From Sphagnum compactum (taxonomy: Eukaryota > Bryophyta > Sphagnopsida > Sphagnales), in assembly GCA_965153455.1 (NCBI GenBank), contig OZ234498.1, forward strand, positions 11,098,001 through 11,162,000: a DNA stretch of 64,000 bases, in the 5' to 3' direction. The notes below the pieces were generated by a model. The model did not search any database. It was not told the origin of the DNA and saw only the letters and a list, made by a program, of their open reading frames with translations. Position 1 is the first letter of the stretch, and each line of letters starts with the position of its first letter. Made by a program: the position numbers and the translations under genes. This document shows positions 23,500-37,247 of this stretch, one piece after another.

Positions 23500-25044
23500 A
23501 ATAAGAACATTTGGCTAAAGCACGTTCAAAGAACCAATTCAGATATATTAAGCACAGTTCTCAATGTTTCCAAAAAAAAACTCAAAACACCTGCCCACAA
23601 AACGCTGTTGGTATTAGCAAAAAAGACAACAATGCTTTGGGAAATGACAGCATGTAGACCTTGAGAGCTTGCTCCCCAAATGTTTGAAAAGACAACAAAT
23701 GAGCTGCCATGCCAAGCACTAATAAGTAAGTTGAACCTGACAAAAGAGCATTAACTGCAAAAGTCTCCTATGCGAGATTCTGTGTCCAAAGATCTCTAGC
23801 CTGGCTAGAACTCTTTGTGTTACCAAGGATCCTTCTACAGGCTTAATCCTGATGGGAGATCACTTTTTTACCTTCCCTTCAAAACCAAGTCATGACAAAG
23901 AGGCACCGGAACACCGCAGGAAATTGACAATCTGGCTTCACCCCATTCCTGTTGCATTTGTGGTTAAATGCTAATGCCTTCTTGCCTTCTCATGGTTGCT
24001 GACAATTCAGATGTCCATGATCACAGCAGTGAAAAAGACTACTTCACCTGTGGGCCAACAACCACCCACAGAAACACCAGACAAGTCATATGTCAGCTTT
24101 CCATTTGACTGCATGTACAAAGTTGAAAAGCTCAAGCAATTGCAAGAAGGGCTCTCGTTCTGTAGAGCACAACTAAGAGAAAGATCCAATATCAAAGCTA
24201 CATTCAACGGAAGATGTGAAACAGGAATGTACCTTATTCTTGATCTAACACCTGGCTTAGGCTTAGAACAAGAGGATATGGCAAGTCCTTCCCACAGATG
24301 AAACATCAATGACGATAAGAATCATTCAGAATCACTGAAAATTGTTCCCAGGGGAGAAAAAGAATCTACAGGCATTAATTCCTCAAGGATGAGTTGAGTT
24401 GACACACAAAGTATTCATGCCTCCACTGGTAAAATGCCAATCACCATGAACTTGTTTCAACACAAAACATGTAGTCCTGTAACACTAAAAATGGGATCTC
24501 TGGATGATGGGATTGGATTTAGGATACGGAGGCCCTCTGCAGCTGCACAGGAAAGGCATACTAGAAAAGTGCCAACATTAGTGGCAGCCTGTTGCAGTAA
24601 AGGTTCTTCCAACTCTTGAGATAAGCAATCATGTCACTCTAGAATGCTACTATTCACCAATTCAAGTTGTCAAACCTGGCTATCTAAGTCCATTAAGCTT
24701 GAACCCCCAACAAAAGCAGGAACACATGTCTCTAAGAATTACGTTCAAAATCATGGCAACAAAACTTTCCTCTATTGATCATTAGCACAGACTTTACACT
24801 AGTACATTTCAGCCGGACTACTATGTTCAATCTATCAATACCAGCAGTTCAGTTCAGAAACAACTGTGGAGGCTAGATGACTTGTCTATCATCCATCTAC
24901 AGAAGGAATATGCACAGTTGCAATCAAGTCACTTGGGGGCAGAATAAAGAGATTTGAGTCTACAAGTTTGTTACTATTCCTGGCGGTCATAGTAACCAGC
25001 TACTCCACAACATGAGAACTGTAGAACACATGTACAAGTGGACT
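23500..25044. other. Spacer / possible 3' UTR downstream of the metacaspase gene
   Basis: There is no recognisable gene. Base composition is more balanced than in the AT-rich spacer, and short frames on both strands (24.0-24.3 kb) match nothing I know. Part of it may be transcribed 3' UTR or non-coding RNA from the metacaspase promoter. Confidence 0.35.
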
Positions 25045-28000
25045 TCACCGACAAATGAAGGGAGCATCAGCATTTTGATCACTAGAGAACAAGCAAGGAT
25101 GCTGCTTATATCCTTGCTGGGCAAGCAGCCTCCTTGCATCAAATACTAACTGACGGTTTGTAAGCGGGCCTTGAGTCTCTCCAACTATGGTCTGAATTGC
25201 ATTGCTCAGAGCTCCATAGGCATGCTTAGGATTGCTAGTTGGGCTTGCATCAGCAGATGCTTCCTCAGACTCACATGCACTAATCAGGATACCAACATCA
25301 CCCCTTCTCCCATATCTTGGAGGTTTATATCCAGCAAAGGCTGCTTGAATTGGAGCAGCATGTCCCCCACCATATCCTCCTGCCCCTACTGCTGGCTGCA
25401 CATGATCTGAGCCTTGGTCATGAAGTTTGGTTTTTAAAAACTGAGCTGCAAGACTTCCAATTTTCCCCACTAGGCCCCCATGGCCACCACCACCACCACC
25501 ACCACCACCACCACCAGTGGCACCACTGTCACCACCACCAACTCTTCCCTGTAGCCAGTATCAAAGAAAAGAATGCCAAACAGAAGAAGTTAGCTTTGGA
25601 AGCACATAACTCAAAACCACATGTATGAATACAAGAGGTGAACTGATCCCAACCAAACATTAACATGTGAAGAAGTCCTTGCATAAGAGATACATAGAGG
25701 GGAGAATGACCTGGAGCTGCTCAAGGACAACATTTACAAACACCTTCACCATGGGGCTAGCATCCTCCCCAAACATATTGTACAGAGTGGTCCTGATGTT
25801 GCCAACTTTAACATCATGCTGTGTTCGCTGACTCAGAATCTGAGTAAGAGTTCCAATATCCAAAGACTTATTCACCACTGGGGCATGATGTCTTCCAATG
25901 TGCCCAGTTTGGCTATAACTGCTGTCACTCTCTGGAACACCACCAGGTCGAGGACGTGGTGGATATGGTGGACGTGAATCATATGCTGCATCTCCACCAT
26001 AATACCCCTCTTGCCTCTCTTGTTCCCTCCTCCGGTCAAACTCCGGCCTCTCATATTCTTCTCTAGTGTATCCATGTCCCTCCTCATCCCCATAATGGTT
26101 GCCATATGTTCGCTCTGGACTTCTGTGGTGTTTGTGCTCTTCATGTGGTCTCTCTTCATACCTGACAACCCATCAGTACAGGGATGTGTCATAGTGCATC
26201 CATCTAGAGGTACTGACTGACTAAGGAACATGTATGACACCATGATAAAGGACTTGAATTTTCCATCGTCCACATCAGAGATAATGCACCATTGGTAGCA
26301 CTCTGTTTTGAAACCTTGATGTTAAGAGGTCGTCAACAAATTATAGACAACATTATCTTGGATGCATTCACAACAACCAAAACATGTATGCAGATTAGAG
26401 TTAGAGTTAGGAATACAAGATTTGGGCAGGTGCTGAGCTGCTGCTGCTGAAGGTCATACAAATTGAGAGCTCGTGAATGTAATTGGGCTCAGCTCTTAGT
26501 GTATAGATAAGGCAATGGCAAACCAAAGAATTCAGATAGCTTGCCTATTATACGTGGCTCCCTCCTCAAGCCTGCCATGACTGCCACCTGGATAGCTGTA
26601 TATTCCTTCTTCAGGCCTATCATAAGGTCCATAGATTGGCCTTTGCTCTTGTGGCCTACCATAAGCTCCTTCTGGGTGGCCATATCTTCCATCTTCTGGG
26701 CCACCATAAGTTTCTCCTGGATAGCCATATCTTGCATCTTCCGGATGGCGTTGTCTTCCCCCATCTGGCATTCCATAAACTGCTTCTGGATGTCTACCCA
26801 ATTCTGGCTCACCATAAGCTCCTTGTGGAGGGCCACGCACACCATAAGATGATTCCATGTAGTCTCGTCTGATGCCCTCTGGCCTATAGTAAGCTCCTTC
26901 TGATGGGTAATCAAATATTTCTGGATGTCTTCCCAGTTCTGGTTTGCCATAAGCTCCTTCAGGAGAGCCATGCCTGCCATAAGACGTTTGCATGTAGTCA
27001 CGTCGTGTGCCCTCTGGCCTATGGTAAGCTCCTTCTGATGGGTAATCAGATGTTTCTGGGTATGCCTGTGCTCCCTTCTCATTTCCTGCAAAGCCTCTCT
27101 GTGTGAAACCACCTCTTCCTGGTTCCTGTTCCAGCTCAGGGGAAACAAATCCTTTGTTACTTCGATCCACAGGTAAGCTCCGTTGATCAAACTCTGACTC
27201 CAGTCCTTCAGCCACCACACCCATCAACCCTCCATTTCTCCCACCCTGTTGACCACCTGTGTAGGCTTCCAGGCCCTGAGCAACCATACCCACGAGACCC
27301 CCATCACCACCACCCATACCTGCTTCTGGTCTTGTTGGTCTTGCATCTGGTCTTGTTGGTCTTCCTTCTGGTCTTCCTCCTGACAGAAGACTTGGGCCAG
27401 CAGCATGGGGGGTATTTCCTATCTGTTGTTTTTCGTGGTCAATGAGTCCACCACTGTGGCAGGAGTCAGCAATGAAAGTGAAGGAGACGCCTGGTGGGAT
27501 CTCATTCACCATTTCTCGGAAGTCGTCATCTATCCATGAGCAACCACAGGGATTATCAGGAGGATGATGAATTGAAAACAACTTGCAAATGGTAGCAACT
27601 ACTAGCTCTCTGAAAAGGACTAAACCTGCAAAAGAGGCCATATATGTCCTCTGTGAGGAAAAAGCTTTTCCCAGTTCTGATGAATGATAGAAGTTACAAA
27701 TGCAAACTATCTGTTACCAAACACACATCTTCAGGACAGGTCATCTTGAGCTAGATCAAAGGAAAAAAAAAGGTAGCATGAGAATGGACAAGAAGTGTGC
27801 TCCAAGGACTCAAAATGCCTACAAGATCCAATGTCTGAGAAACATCACGGGGCAGGGTACAGGTCATGGGAGTGAAGATCCACTAGTTACAGGAGCAAGT
27901 GGCCAGACGAGACTGGCCAGCTGATAAAGAAGTTCCCAATTGCACAAGCCCAAAATGTGTGTAGCATGTGTGGCACATGCTAAACAGATGCTCGTCCATG

Positions 28001-29065
28001 AGGTAGGTACTCTTAAGAGCATCTAGATACATAAATAAATAAATAAATAAAGGAAAAACACCCGGCAAGGGAACAAGAGAAGAAAAAAGAAAGGACCGAA
28101 GTCCAAACAAAAGACGACACCCGAAAGTGCAAAACGCACAATTTTGAGCCCTGAGAGGAGAAAACACGAAACCTAGGACCTAAACCCATCACCAGTAGCA
28201 CGAAGCAAGTCGTGCAAGATATCTAGATACTCTTCTACTTGCAACAAACTCCCCTACTACTCACTGGAAAAAGCCATTGCCAAGATTTTAGGGTGCAAAA
28301 GAGGTTCCAAAATGACCTGCAAGCAGGTTCATATCTGATGGCACTATACATTCCTCGTAGCCTGTATCATCTGGAATTCCACTCTCAGCAGGAATCTGTC
28401 AAAGAAAAAACCAAAATGTTTTAAAAAAAAATTGTCCACTACTACCTGGTCAGTGCTGCAGATATGATTCCTATTTGTGTGTGCAGCCGTGGAAGAATTC
28501 ATCATCATTATCATCATCATCATCTTCTTCTTCTTCTTCACTGTTGCATTTTCTTTCTCATTTCCTCTTGATTTTGCATTTTGCATTTTCTCTAGAAAGC
28601 ATCTGTCTCACCTCAGAATTCATTCCTAGACAGACATTCTTGCTTCCCTGGGTACATGTGAGCGTGAATTTCACTCCCTCTGTGTCCCTTTCTCTGTCTC
28701 TTTCTCTGTTTCTCTGTGTCTCTCTCTTGTCTCTGCGTCGGTGTCTCTTTGTGTAGACAGGAAAAGAAGAAGGAAGTTCTGAGAAGGGAGTTCAGAACCT
28801 GTGTGCCATGACCGCTGAAATGGAAGACGATAGCATCACCAGGCCGCACTCCTTGTATCAGCTTAGCCAAACACTGGCGGATATTAGCGCCGGTGGGCTG
28901 GCGAGAACTCGGATCGTTATCGACAAGCTGAAGGATTTCGTCGTTACGGAAACCGAAGCGCTGCACCAGCAACACACGCATTCGATCCACATCGTTCACA
29001 CATCCCTTCAGCTCACACTGCGTTCCCGGGTAATTGCAACCTACAAGCAAAGCTCTCTTGGCCAT
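25045..29065 (-). CDS. Type II metacaspase with greatly expanded repeat linker
   Basis: Metacaspases are calcium-dependent cysteine proteases that cleave after Arg/Lys; type II members are cytosolic and act in wound, stress and death responses. Five exons fit in phase: 28799-29065, 28317-28395, 26554-27529, 25711-26161 and 25045-25548, giving 758 residues against about 400 normally. The start [14 protein letters not shown] is canonical. Catalytic His86 (SGHGTQ) and Cys139 (ADSCHSGG) fall at the same numbers as in Arabidopsis MC4, and the acidic [13 protein letters not shown] motif is present. The p10 end is intact ([13 protein letters not shown], then [13 protein letters not shown], ending in APFICR). 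Residues ~165-535 form a Tyr/Gly/Pro/Glu/Arg-rich linker with a duplicated 45-residue unit and a [12 protein letters not shown] series. A Gly run precedes the final p10 block. Intron 1 has an odd GTTCTG donor. Function is inferred from intact catalytic residues. Confidence 0.93.
25489..25516 (-). repeat. Poly-Gly (CCA/CCACCA)n tract in the metacaspase p10 region
   Basis: A (CAC)n run on the plus strand encodes about 10 consecutive glycines just before [17 protein letters not shown]. Length variation between alleles is likely. Confidence 0.8.
26780..27055 (-). repeat. Duplicated 135-bp coding unit in the metacaspase linker
   Basis: Two adjacent in-frame copies encode a 45-residue unit starting DYPSEGAY and including RRDYM and [12 protein letters not shown]. 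Shorter [11 protein letters not shown]-like derivatives extend toward 26600. Copies differ by several substitutions, so the duplication is not brand new. Confidence 0.85.
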
Positions 29066-29440
29066 GATAACTCCTCCTCCTACTCCTCCTGCTCCTCCCT
29101 CGCTTGATGCACTTCTTCCGCGCTCCTCCTCAAGACCAGGAACCAAAACAATCCCCGCCGAATTTGGACAGTACAACAACAATACGATCTTTTCACCTCT
29201 TTTGTTTATTACCTTTTCTTGTTCGTCTCATAGAATCCTTCAAAGAATCCCTTGCAGCAGCAACAGCCGCTTCTCTCTCTCTCTCTCTCTCTATCTCTCT
29301 CCACAATTTGTCGCTTATCCAGATTCTTCGCGGCTCTTCTTCCTCGACTGCAATTCTTCGTCGCACGCGCGCGCGCGCGCGGGGTCGCTTCCCGACGCTC
29401 AGTGTCTTACGCTCCCTGGTCCCACGTCCCACCCGGTGTG
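29066..29440 (-). promoter_or_regulatory. 5' flank of the metacaspase gene
   Basis: The stretch immediately upstream of the ATG holds a (CT)n tract (29273-29299), a (CG)n run (29366-29382) and GC-rich sequence typical of a plant 5' UTR/promoter. No TATA box is evident. The in-frame codons upstream of the ATG do not resemble metacaspases. Confidence 0.4.
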
Positions 29441-29910
29441 AAAAGGGGAAAGGTTAAACCTATGTGGAAACGACACGCGTCTCAACTGGTGTGAAAACAA
29501 AACACGTCTCAACTGTATGAAAAGGACGAAAGTATGACGTGTATTTAAACGACACGCGGCACAACCTGTGTGAAAAAGGCAGACGTCTCGAGTCTCGAGT
29601 CTCGATCGATGTGAAAAGGATGCAGAACAAGAACCAATTCAAAATAACCCAGGAAAGCTGTTTTGCCCCTTCTTGTTTTAGTTCTTACGCACAATTTCCA
29701 GGTCCCAAGTTCCGACAATTAAATCCAGGTCCCAAAATCGGAATTCGAGATGTCTATCTGGACAGTTGGCATTTTGTTAGAAGTAGGGGCGTAAAAGCGC
29801 ACGGTTGGTTGGACCAAATTCCAGGTCCCGTGATCAGATCCAGGTCTCAAAAACGTAATTCGAGGTGTCCATCTGGACAGCTGGTAGTTTCCTATAAGTA
29901 GAATGTCTCA
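29435..29910. repeat. Two local repeat families upstream of the metacaspase gene
   Basis: From 29435 to 29640 there are ~6 degenerate ~30-bp units carrying GTGTGAAAA and CACGCGTCTCAAC. From 29695 to 29905 there are two ~125-bp copies sharing AATTCCAGGTCCC (or TTTCCAGGTCCC), AATTCGAGATGTC/AATTCGAGGTGTC and TATCTGGACAG/CATCTGGACAG. Both are non-coding. Confidence 0.7.
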
Positions 29911-31506
29911 GGTAAAAGGGATGGACGGATGGATGGTTTGGTTGGTTCTTAAGAAATTTATTGAGAATTTTTCTGTTTTGAAAATTAGGTGTGAGGTCTA
30001 AGAAAAACTTTAAAACCTGATTTAAAAATTTGGACCACATTTTTATTATAAACAAGGAGGAGAATTGATGCTTAGGTTTTACTTGGAAATTTTTCATTTA
30101 AATTGCAAAATGTGTGATGATTTTTATAAAAAAAAAGTTGTTTTTTTGTTTTTCTACTCTTTTCAAAATGCTCAATACATTTTGACTTTAAATTAATGAA
30201 TAAATAATAATAATAATTTCATAATAATTTTAAAATAACTCTAGCATGCATAAATTACTTAGAGTGCATACACACGTGAAGATAAAGTTGTTGATAACAT
30301 GAACATAAAACTAGCATTGGTCACATATCTTGGCATTTGATTATCGAATTGCTAAGTAGTTGATGCAATGTGCTTACAAGGTTCTTTAACAATCACAATA
30401 TAATTTGTGGTAGTGATTAGAAGTAAACTATTTCGTGAACAATTCTTGATTCTCACCTATTGAGCACTTTGTTGTTACAACCCTCGGTGTTGTTGTTCCT
30501 CCCTTCGCTCCCACTTCTCCTTTTTCTTCCTTTCTTTCTTATATTGTCATGGCAATTTTTTCCCTTTTGCAAGCACATCCAAGAGCTTTCTAACAAGCTT
30601 GTGATAATTAGCAAGGATGTTCATTCATGTATAATAATCCTCATCATCTTTTTGACAAATTTGTGATGTTCCTTTTTTGGGTGTTTGTCATAACAACGAC
30701 AAATTCAATGAAATTTGTGAAGAAGCTATATGTCACAAAGTTGTTTGTTGTTGTGGTCGTCTACCACCGGTATCGCCTCTTGTTGTTGCATTTCATGTCT
30801 TCATCCAAGAGACTTTTTTTCCCTTTTATGATATAGAAAAAAATGTGAATAACGACTCATCTCTTAAACTGGTAGTCAAAGTCCTTTCATGGTATTAAAA
30901 AATTGTATCCAATAATAAAAGAAAACTAGTATTTCTTCAAGTTCCTTTGTTGTTCATTAGTTTTGCTAGTTGTTTGCATGCTACAGGTCTATAGCTTAGA
31001 TGGTTGCCATGAAAGAGTGATGGTGTTAGTGGGAGATGTTCGAAAAGGGTGGCCATCCTCACAATCACGAATGCAACTTCATGAAAAGGGGTAGGACTTA
31101 GGGTTAGTAAGTTTGGTGATAGGGTATAAGCCAGGTACATACGTGGTATTATCTCAGGTCCAACACCATACCAGGCTGATAGGGGATGCATAAGGCCCAT
31201 ATTGCATCAGGTCATACCAGCCTGGTAGGGTCCCTGATACCCGTGATGATGGTTATTACCAGGCTCCCACCTCTATACCAGTCCGATACTAGTACTAACT
31301 TGTTACCCTTTTCTGCCCAGTGCCAGAAGGTTGACAACAAGCGCCATGCACACACAATGTGTCCTGTACTAAAAGACGCCATCCAAAGTGACTGGATCTT
31401 CCCCAAGGGAAGCCTCACCGTCCCCCACACATCTAATGCAACTCTCAGAACACTGGGGAAAAATGGAGTACAGTGAAATTACAATAGTGGACAAATTCAA
31501 TGAGTC
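29910..31506. other. AT-rich intergenic spacer between metacaspase and NTMC2 type 6 genes
   Basis: No gene is recognised. Between 31120 and 31290 the words ATACCAG, CAGGCTGATA and CAGCCTGGTA recur in both orientations, giving small palindromes. This stretch may include the 3' UTR of the NTMC2-type gene, whose stop is at 31507-31509. Confidence 0.5.
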
Positions 31507-34175
31507 CTAAGGATGCAACGGGTTTGTTATGTGTAAACTGCAGCCAAGGATATAAGCTGCAGTTGTTATCAAACATAACCACACTAGTTTCACTGACCCA
31601 TCGGTCTTCACCACCTCTTCTTCATCCTTAATTTCTACTACTGGTGCAGCATCATTTGAAGGCACAGCAGACTCAACAGCATGTGCCATACCTGCTGCAA
31701 TTCCGTTTTCTGATAAGCTTACATTGCTTCTGGAAGAAACAGCTGTTTCTAACCCATCCATTCCCTGCGAGACACCCTCGGGCACCTGAGCAACTGTTGT
31801 GATTCTCTGTGCATCCATGATTTCATTTCTTTCCCTTATTAGTGTTGCATTAAGTCCAGGACCTCCTGCAGTGTAGCCAGCTCTTCCCCTTGCTCTCCTT
31901 GCTACTCCTGTTCCTTTGCTCTCCCAGGGATCCACTCTGAATGCTGAACCGTTTCCTTTGCTGTGTCCCTTTGGTAAATGACCATTCTGTTGCCCACTGC
32001 TATTGAATGGTGCCCTGTTCGTGTTCCATGCCCTGTTTAATACAGCTTCCTTCCCAGCACCTGTATCCTGCTTTGATTCACCTTTTACTAAAGTGTCTTC
32101 CATTGCCTGTTTTTCCTTCTTTAAATGACTTCCAGTGGTTCCATTTTGTGCGCTTGTTGTACCCCTTGCACTCTTACTTTGATGTGTGAACTCCATTGGT
32201 TTTGATGGTGAAGCTTTTGGGACACTTTTCACTTCAACAACATCCCCTTTTTGTTTCTGGACAATGTCAACACTTGCATCGTTTCTTATAGCATGCTCAG
32301 TTTGGCGTTCATGATGTTCAGTGAGTTCCTTGCTCATGCTAGAAGAAATTTCTTCATGCAGACTGCCCTCAATCTCCTCCACATTTTCCACACCAGACTC
32401 ACCAAAGACCTTAATATATGGAGCAAAACGACCATCCTCATCCCGACCAATCTGCTCGTCTTCATTAACAAATGACTTGTATGTTAGAGCTAGACGCACT
32501 CGCCCTGGCACCTTCGTGGAACCAAAAGGTCCATCTCGTTTCAGATTAACCCATTGGCTCCGGGGCACACAATCCTGGAGACACATGTCACATGTGTGGC
32601 TTAGCAAGTTTCCTTCTTCAGGACAGACAACAAACAGTCACCTGTGTCATGACTACAACCAACATGAGATAACAGATTTGAGATATGTGACAGTGAGGAC
32701 TGAGTCCAAGGTTGACAGATATCCCCATCTTGAAAGCTTTGCTTTGGATTGAAGAAAAGGTCAATGATTTACAAAAATGCCATACATAGGTCCAGGAAGT
32801 ACCTTGAGGTCTGTCAAAGAGATTCGACAGTAGCCAATATTTGGGTTGAGAGTGAGTGTGCTGTCACGAACCCGCAGCATAAGCTTCTGCCTCCCAGGAT
32901 CTTCAACCAAGAATTGAAAGTCCTGATTCCAAACAGGATCCTTGTGACCAGCAGGGTGGGAAGTCTCTTTGTTGCGCTTGCTCTCAATGACCTGATCTCC
33001 CAGTGCAAGAATGCAATAAGGGTTGCTCCACCCTGTGAATCCACGTATGGGTAAGTCCCGGGCTTCACACACAGTCACTGACAATTCCCCAACAAAGGCC
33101 TCACTAGGCTCTGCAGCCTGCTGTGGTGCCGTCTCTGTCACCCCTGATTTCAACAGGTCCAAAACACCGGAGGCTACTGACTCATCCATGACGCCTGATT
33201 CAAGTGAAGCTTCCATTGCCTCCACAGATTCCATAGCATTTTGCCCTTGTGGTAAGAAATCAAACGTGATGTGGCGTGGAAGTACTAGGAGGCGGGGGAG
33301 GTCGACTGTCAACAGCTTGGAGAGAAAATTGGACAAGAAAGGAATAGAGAAAAGATTCACCAATCTGAAAGGGGCCAAGACCAGCTTTATTGTTGGAAGT
33401 TGGACAAATGCAAGAGACAGGGTTCCCACATATGGCTTAACTGGTGCCAACCGAAGCTTCAACCACAGCTCTCCATCAACATCAAGGTCGTACACACCAA
33501 CTGGAATTGACGTTTCTACACCAGCTGTTCCGAGTTTCAGATTGAGTAGACACCTTGCACCGCCTGCATATCTTAGTCCAAATTGGTACTGCAAATCATT
33601 TGCTCGCCTGTTTACACAATGATCAACAATTCAATATCTTCAAAGACAAAGCACTGGGCAAGAACAAGCTCATATTGTTTGAAGTTTCTGAAAACCCTAA
33701 AGAAGCCTCAACCAAAAATTCTCCACAAAATGCTGTTTTCTTGAGAAGTGAATTGTCATCACCTTGATGTCCGACGCTGTACGTTGCGCACAATTAGTGG
33801 CTCATAGTCCAAATTGAACTCTGCAATTTCCACCCGCTTCACATACTCTGGCTTCCCCAGCTTATCGATCGCAGGTTGCAACAGCTGGACGAGCCAAACC
33901 TCAAGACTTCGTCTGTAGACTTTCCAGATTTTGTGGATGACCATATTCACCCATTCCACTGACTCCTTCTGCCCAGGATTCGAACCCATCTCTGGCATTG
34001 CTGGCTGACCCCTCTCTGCTGCAGTTGCTCGGACATAGCGCTCTTCTAAACACCAGATCCTTGCAAGGATTCCAGCAAACAGGAATGCCGCAACTGCACC
34101 CACAGTGGCAAATAGAAAATCTCGTACAGGACCAGCTGCTGGGAGGAAAGAAACAAGATGGGGAAAAGCTTGCAT
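31507..34175 (-). CDS. NTMC2 type 6 protein (SMP + C2, membrane-anchored lipid-transfer protein)
   Basis: This family tethers membranes and moves lipids at ER contact sites through the SMP domain. Three exons fit in phase: 33763-34175, 32803-33607 and 31507-32574, about 761 residues. An N-terminal membrane segment (FLFATVGAVAAFLFAGILA) leads into IWCLEERYVRA and ESVEWVNMVIHKIW, hallmarks of the NTMC2T6 (At1g53590/At3g14590) group. The SMP domain continues through QYQFGLRYAGGARCLL, FRLVNLFSIPFL and LLTVDLPRLLV. A single C2 domain follows (FVGELSVTVCEARDL to GYCRISLTDL). The C-terminal third is hydrophilic and ends in a second membrane segment (LVWLCLITTAAYILG). The ATG at 34175 is chosen because it lies just before the anchor; in-frame ATGs at 34280 and 34556 would add 35 or 127 residues. 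The gene is divergent from UFM1. Confidence 0.9.
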
Positions 34176-36018
34176 GATAGCTCTTGTGCCATCCCTCTTC
34201 TGCAAGGCGACCAGATAAATTCCATTTCTGGCTCTTCTGTATTCAAGCCTCTTTTGAGGTTTTCTCTCATTGAGCAGCATCCAGCTGCTTCTACCAATTT
34301 GACTACAAAAGTTGGCTGCCCTCTGTTGTGGAGAGTTTGTCACTTGCTGCTGCTCCCTCTCGAATGGATCGAATCTGGTAGTCTGATGTCTAAGAGTTCT
34401 GACTACCAATTTTGACAGATTGCTGCTTCTTTCTTCTAGCCAAAACTGAGGAAAACAAGGAGACCCAAATGCTGCAGCTGAGAGCCGATATGGCAAAAGA
34501 CACCCAGATGAACTACTATGATGCACACTCCTGTGCACTGGACATGTTTGCGCCATGGGAAAACTACTCCTGTAGGTGCACAGTGCACACGCACACCCAA
34601 AACAAAAATGTCTCCCAATTTCCTTGGAGTGATTGCTGGCTGGCTCAAGACGCTGGAGGAGATACAGAGACGAAGGATCCTACTTACAGATGCAGAATTG
34701 CAAAAAAACACTGACCTCCAACAACAACCCTCCCACAGCAAAAACCTCAACAAGCGAACTCACGCGTGATTCTTCATTTCACAAGGGGGGCCGCATCTTT
34801 TCCAGATATGACGCACCACCACCAAGCTGCTTCCACATCCTGCTGCTGCCGTTCCTTGACGTGCTTGGAAACACCCAACACCCTAATTTCAAATCCACCG
34901 CCGGACAAACCCCGCGGGACATGGAGGATTCTTCTTCTTCTTTTCGATTCCACCATCAGCAGCACCCGCACCACAGCAGCATTTGCAGCTTGATCTCCAG
35001 TCCTTCGAGCCATCATCGTAAGCGACCTGTACGTCGTGCAAATCTTCAACCGTCCAAGAGTTTCGAATTCCAGGCCGTAAACGCAGCATGAGCCGCCTGC
35101 GTGGCCCCAAACCACGAGGCGCTTCTCTTCTGTTTGTCTCCTTACCTTTTTTCCCTCTTCTCTCGCCACCCAATCTCTCTCTCTCTCTCAGAGATCTCTC
35201 TCTCTCTCTCTCTAATGGTCGCCGGATTTCTTGCGTCGGATCCACCAGCCCCACTGCCGAACATCCGCACAAATTGCGGCCTCACATTCCTTTGAGACAG
35301 TGTACAGTGTCCGTTCGTGGATTGCAAACAAGGTACGTGTCCATTCCCTAGCTAGCGGCAGTTCTGCGATGGATATGAAAGCAGTCAGAGTCAACATAAG
35401 ACAGCAGACGAGACGGACCCACTCACCACACCCATCAAAAAGATCTACCGTATCTGTTGTCGCACTGGGGATCGAAAATTAGGGTTTGACGCTCTGTCTT
35501 TTTCTTGTACCTCCTTGGCATTTTCGTTCTTCCATACACTTGCTTTCGGGAGATACGAAAGAGAGAGAGAGCGAGAGGACTTATCAATCGGAGTCGACAG
35601 AAGACAGCAGAGGAACCCATTCACCGATATCCACCAAAAGGATCTAAATATTTGTTCTCGCACTGAGGGCCGGAAAACTAGGGTTTGGCGCTCCATCTTC
35701 TTCCTCTACTAGGCGTGTTCTTCTATACACTTGCTTGGAGATCGGAAAGAGAGAAAGGGGACTTATCAATCCGTCGAAGCTTCGATCGGAGGAAAGTCGA
35801 CTGTGAATCAACATCTTCGCCATGTAAGTAAGAAATTCCCCACCCAGCTTCCATCCATGTGCGCGTGGGTGGTGGCGGCCTTAGAGTCATGGCGCTCTGA
35901 TTCCTTTCCAAATCAGATGCAGCAGCAGAAGAAGAGAGATAGTTGCTCTTTCTTGTGTTTGTCACTGTTTGCTTCAATTCTGAGCGATTTTTCCATCTAC
36001 CCACGGACCCACCCACCC
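34176..36018. promoter_or_regulatory. Divergent promoter region shared by the NTMC2-type gene and UFM1
   Basis: About 1.8 kb separates the two start codons. It contains a possible 5' UTR exon/intron of the NTMC2-type gene (acceptor-like TTTTCCTCAG on the minus strand near 34440), (CT)n tracts at 35170-35215 on the plus strand, and the tandem duplication at 35401-35780. Pyrimidine-rich leaders of this kind are common in plant 5' UTRs. Transcription starts cannot be placed by eye. Confidence 0.55.
35401..35780 (+). repeat. Tandem duplication of a ~190-bp block upstream of UFM1
   Basis: Copy A (35401-35601) and copy B (35604-35780) share, in order, ACAGCAGA, CACCCATCAAAA/CCACCAAAAGGATCTA, TCGCACTG, AAAA(T/C)TAGGGTTTG(A/G)CGCTC, CATACACTTGCTT, GAAAGAGAGA and GGACTTATCAATC. 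Each copy therefore carries one telo-box (AGGGTTT) next to a GCGCTC word. The block reads as duplicated core promoter or leader of UFM1. Confidence 0.8.

Positions 36019-37247
<1,229 letters not shown>

Noticed and set aside
33975-33995. GGATTCGAACCC, resembling a tRNA T-arm on the minus strand
   Set aside because: It lies within the NTMC2-type exon (codons for MGSNPG) and no acceptor, D or anticodon arms surround it.
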